Assembly: GCA_028869325.1 (NCBI GenBank) | Contig: JAGWST010000209.1 | Location: forward strand, 1-6,680 | Direction of reading: 5' to 3' | Origin: a bacterium | Lineage (GTDB): Bacteria > Vulcanimicrobiota > Vulcanimicrobiia > Vulcanimicrobiales > SCRA01 | DNA length: 6,680 bases | Shown: positions 5,841-6,680 of the stretch, piece by piece | Layout: each line of letters starts with the position of its first letter | Numbering within the stretch: the stretch's first letter is position 1 | Position numbers and translations under genes: made by a program | Notes under the pieces: model-generated | The model's input: only the letters and a program-made list of their open reading frames with translations | Database searches by the model: none | What the model was told of the DNA's origin: nothing

Positions 5841-6104
5841 GTGGGAAGACCGACCGATATCGTGCTCTATCAAGCGGAGTGGTGTCCGTATTGCGCACGC
5901 GTACGCCAGAAGATGACGGATCTGTTGCTCGACTACAAGATCGTGAACGTGCCGCGCCCGCACGCCGAGCGCGGCGAGGTCAAGGCCGCCTCCGGGCAGA
6001 CGGGGATCCCCGTCATGGTCGACGGCGGCGTCGTGCTCGACGATGACGACGACATCATCCCCTATCTCGAAGAGAAGTACGGCAAGGGCGCGGCGGTGCG
6101 CTAA
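5841..6104 (+). CDS. glutaredoxin / GST-N-like thioredoxin-fold protein, CPYC
   Basis: This 87-residue cytoplasmic protein has a single thioredoxin-fold domain. It opens with a strand DIVLYQAEWCPYC holding the redox motif Cys15-Pro-Tyr-Cys18, the classical glutaredoxin pair, followed by a helix (ARVRQKMTDLLLDYKIVNV). SGQTGIPVMVDGG at 51-63 contains the cis-Pro57 that positions the thiol substrate. The segment VPRPHAERGEVKAASGQTG resembles the N-terminal domain of glutathione S-transferases, and no GST helical domain follows, so this is a stand-alone domain. Where such proteins usually have Glu/Asp-Ser to hold the glutathione gamma-Glu group, this one has five Asp in a row (67-71), so its thiol partner may not be glutathione. 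The likely role is dithiol-disulfide exchange. GTG 5841 is chosen for its ribosome site. It is divergent from the TonB-like gene and 17 bases ahead of the next gene, probably in one transcript. Confidence 0.88.
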   Translation: MGRPTDIVLYQAEWCPYCARVRQKMTDLLLDYKIVNVPRPHAERGEVKAASGQTGIPVMVDGGVVLDDDDDIIPYLEEKYGKGAAVR

Positions 6105-6121
6105 GCGTACTCCCGCACGCG

Positions 6122-6385
6122 ATGGATGCGCACGAGTTCGTGAAGACGCGTGAGTTCGCCGAAGACGTGGGAGCGGAGATCGAGGGAGAGTTCGATCTGA
6201 TCCGCCCCGATTGGCGACTCTACCGCGACCGCGATGGCAACCCCCACGGCATCATGTACGGTTGGGGATTCACGGGCAACGAGCTGCAGTGCGGCGTCTC
6301 CGACGCCGGCGCATTGACCGCCTCGTTCGAAGAGGCGATACGCCGCGCGTTCTGGCGCGTCGCCGATCGCTACGCCAGCAGATAG
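6122..6385 (+). CDS. hypothetical protein, 87 residues
   Basis: I do not recognise this protein. It is 87 residues long, acidic in its first 30 residues (EFAEDVGAEIEGEFDLIRPD) and has no signal peptide, membrane segment or metal-binding motif; its only Cys is Cys57. The middle, WRLYRDRDGNPHGIMYGWGF at 31-50, looks like beta strands around an Asp-Gly turn. The end, SFEEAIRRAFWRVADRYASR, looks like an amphipathic helix. This suggests a small soluble alpha/beta protein. It starts 17 bases after the glutaredoxin-like gene with no visible ribosome site, so translation may depend on the gene before it. It keeps the same GC-rich codon style as its neighbours and its frame is uninterrupted, which supports real coding. 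Its last 16 bases overlap the end of the convergent DUF92 gene. Function unknown; a role tied to the redox protein is only a guess from adjacency. Confidence 0.65.
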   Translation: MDAHEFVKTREFAEDVGAEIEGEFDLIRPDWRLYRDRDGNPHGIMYGWGFTGNELQCGVSDAGALTASFEEAIRRAFWRVADRYASR

Positions 6386-6680
6386 GCGGCCAGCGCCCCG
6401 CAGAGCGTCGCCGCGAAGTTGACGCCGTCGTTGTCGATCGAGGCCAGGCCCCGCACAAGGCGCGTCTGCGCACCGCAGCGGTGCGGGTCCGTCTCGCATG
6501 CCTCGGCGCACTGCGCGCAGTAGCGCTGGCCTTGCAGCGTGGCGCCGATCAGCGAGTCGAGGGCGGCGCCGGCGACACCGGCGACGGCGACCGCGGGCAG
6601 CGGCGCGACGCCCGCCACGCGCGCCACGACCGCCAGCACGCAGGCACCGGCGACCGCGCCAAGGCTGCCCAGCAGCGTGA
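6370..6680 (-). CDS. DUF92 family integral membrane protein, 5'-truncated
   Basis: These are the last 102 residues of a DUF92 protein; the frame runs open through the right edge, so the start lies outside. The visible part begins with a small-residue membrane segment (TLLGSLGAVAGACVLAVVARVAG), then a second hydrophobic stretch leading to the family signature ALDSLIGATLQGQRYCAQC. After that come a Cys-bearing loop (CxxC, then CETDPHRCG), LVRGLASIDNDGVNFAATLCG, and a final hydrophobic end (ALAAYLLA). DUF92 includes human TMEM19 and plant/cyanobacterial VTE6, the latter reported as a phytyl-phosphate kinase, so an isoprenoid-phosphate role is possible here but not shown. Whether an isoprenoid kinase would fit this genome cannot be judged from the window. 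A GTG at 6639 is internal and not the start, since family-like sequence continues upstream of it. It converges on the hypothetical gene and overlaps its end by 16 bases. Confidence 0.87.
   Translation of the reverse strand, partial: TLLGSLGAVAGACVLAVVARVAGVAPLPAVAVAGVAGAALDSLIGATLQGQRYCAQCAEACETDPHRCGAQTRLVRGLASIDNDGVNFAATLCGALAAYLLA

Noticed and set aside
4957..6046. Plus-strand open frames opposite the TonB-like gene, Gly/Arg-rich, up to 331 residues.
   Set aside because: They are the complement of Pro/Ala-rich linker codons. The minus-strand reading has a membrane anchor, a ribosome site and a folded C-terminal domain.

Overview
The window is GC-rich chromosomal DNA, roughly two-thirds G+C by eye, and densely coded. 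It looks like core genome of a free-living bacterium. There are no phage, IS, CRISPR, tRNA or rRNA signals, and the longest non-coding stretch is about 131 bases. A lipoprotein with a lipobox and a TonB-like protein with an N-terminal membrane anchor suggest a diderm. The mix of genes would fit a deep-branching GC-rich phylum such as Eremiobacterota/Vulcanimicrobiota, but that is a guess from style and not something the sequence proves.

Layout from left to right: (a) the 3' four-fifths of a TatD-family metal nuclease (+, cut at the left edge); (b) a complete branched-chain amino acid aminotransferase, ilvE (+); (c) on the minus strand, converging on ilvE with a 4-base stop-to-stop overlap, a secreted class A beta-lactamase-like serine hydrolase; (d) upstream of it on the same strand, a BMP/PnrA-type substrate-binding lipoprotein; (e) divergent from that lipoprotein across 65 bases, a canonical arginase (+); (f) converging on arginase across 30 bases, a TonB-like protein (-); (g) divergent from it across 92 bases, a two-gene plus-strand unit of a CPYC glutaredoxin/GST-N-like protein and an unrecognised 87-residue acidic protein; (h) converging on that and overlapping it by 16 bases, the 3' end of a DUF92 membrane protein (-, cut at the right edge).

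Functionally this is a set of short, mostly independent transcription units rather than one pathway. Two genes touch amino acid nitrogen metabolism (ilvE, arginase). Four concern the envelope or uptake (serine hydrolase, BMP lipoprotein, TonB-like protein, DUF92 protein), and one is a thiol-redox protein. No multi-gene novel system is evident. The most promising leads are the serine hydrolase that lacks a recognisable deacylating Glu, the solitary TonB-like protein with a C-terminal cysteine pair facing a CPYC redox gene across a symmetric dyad, the redox gene's Asp run where a glutathione-binding Ser is expected, and the unknown small protein coupled to it.
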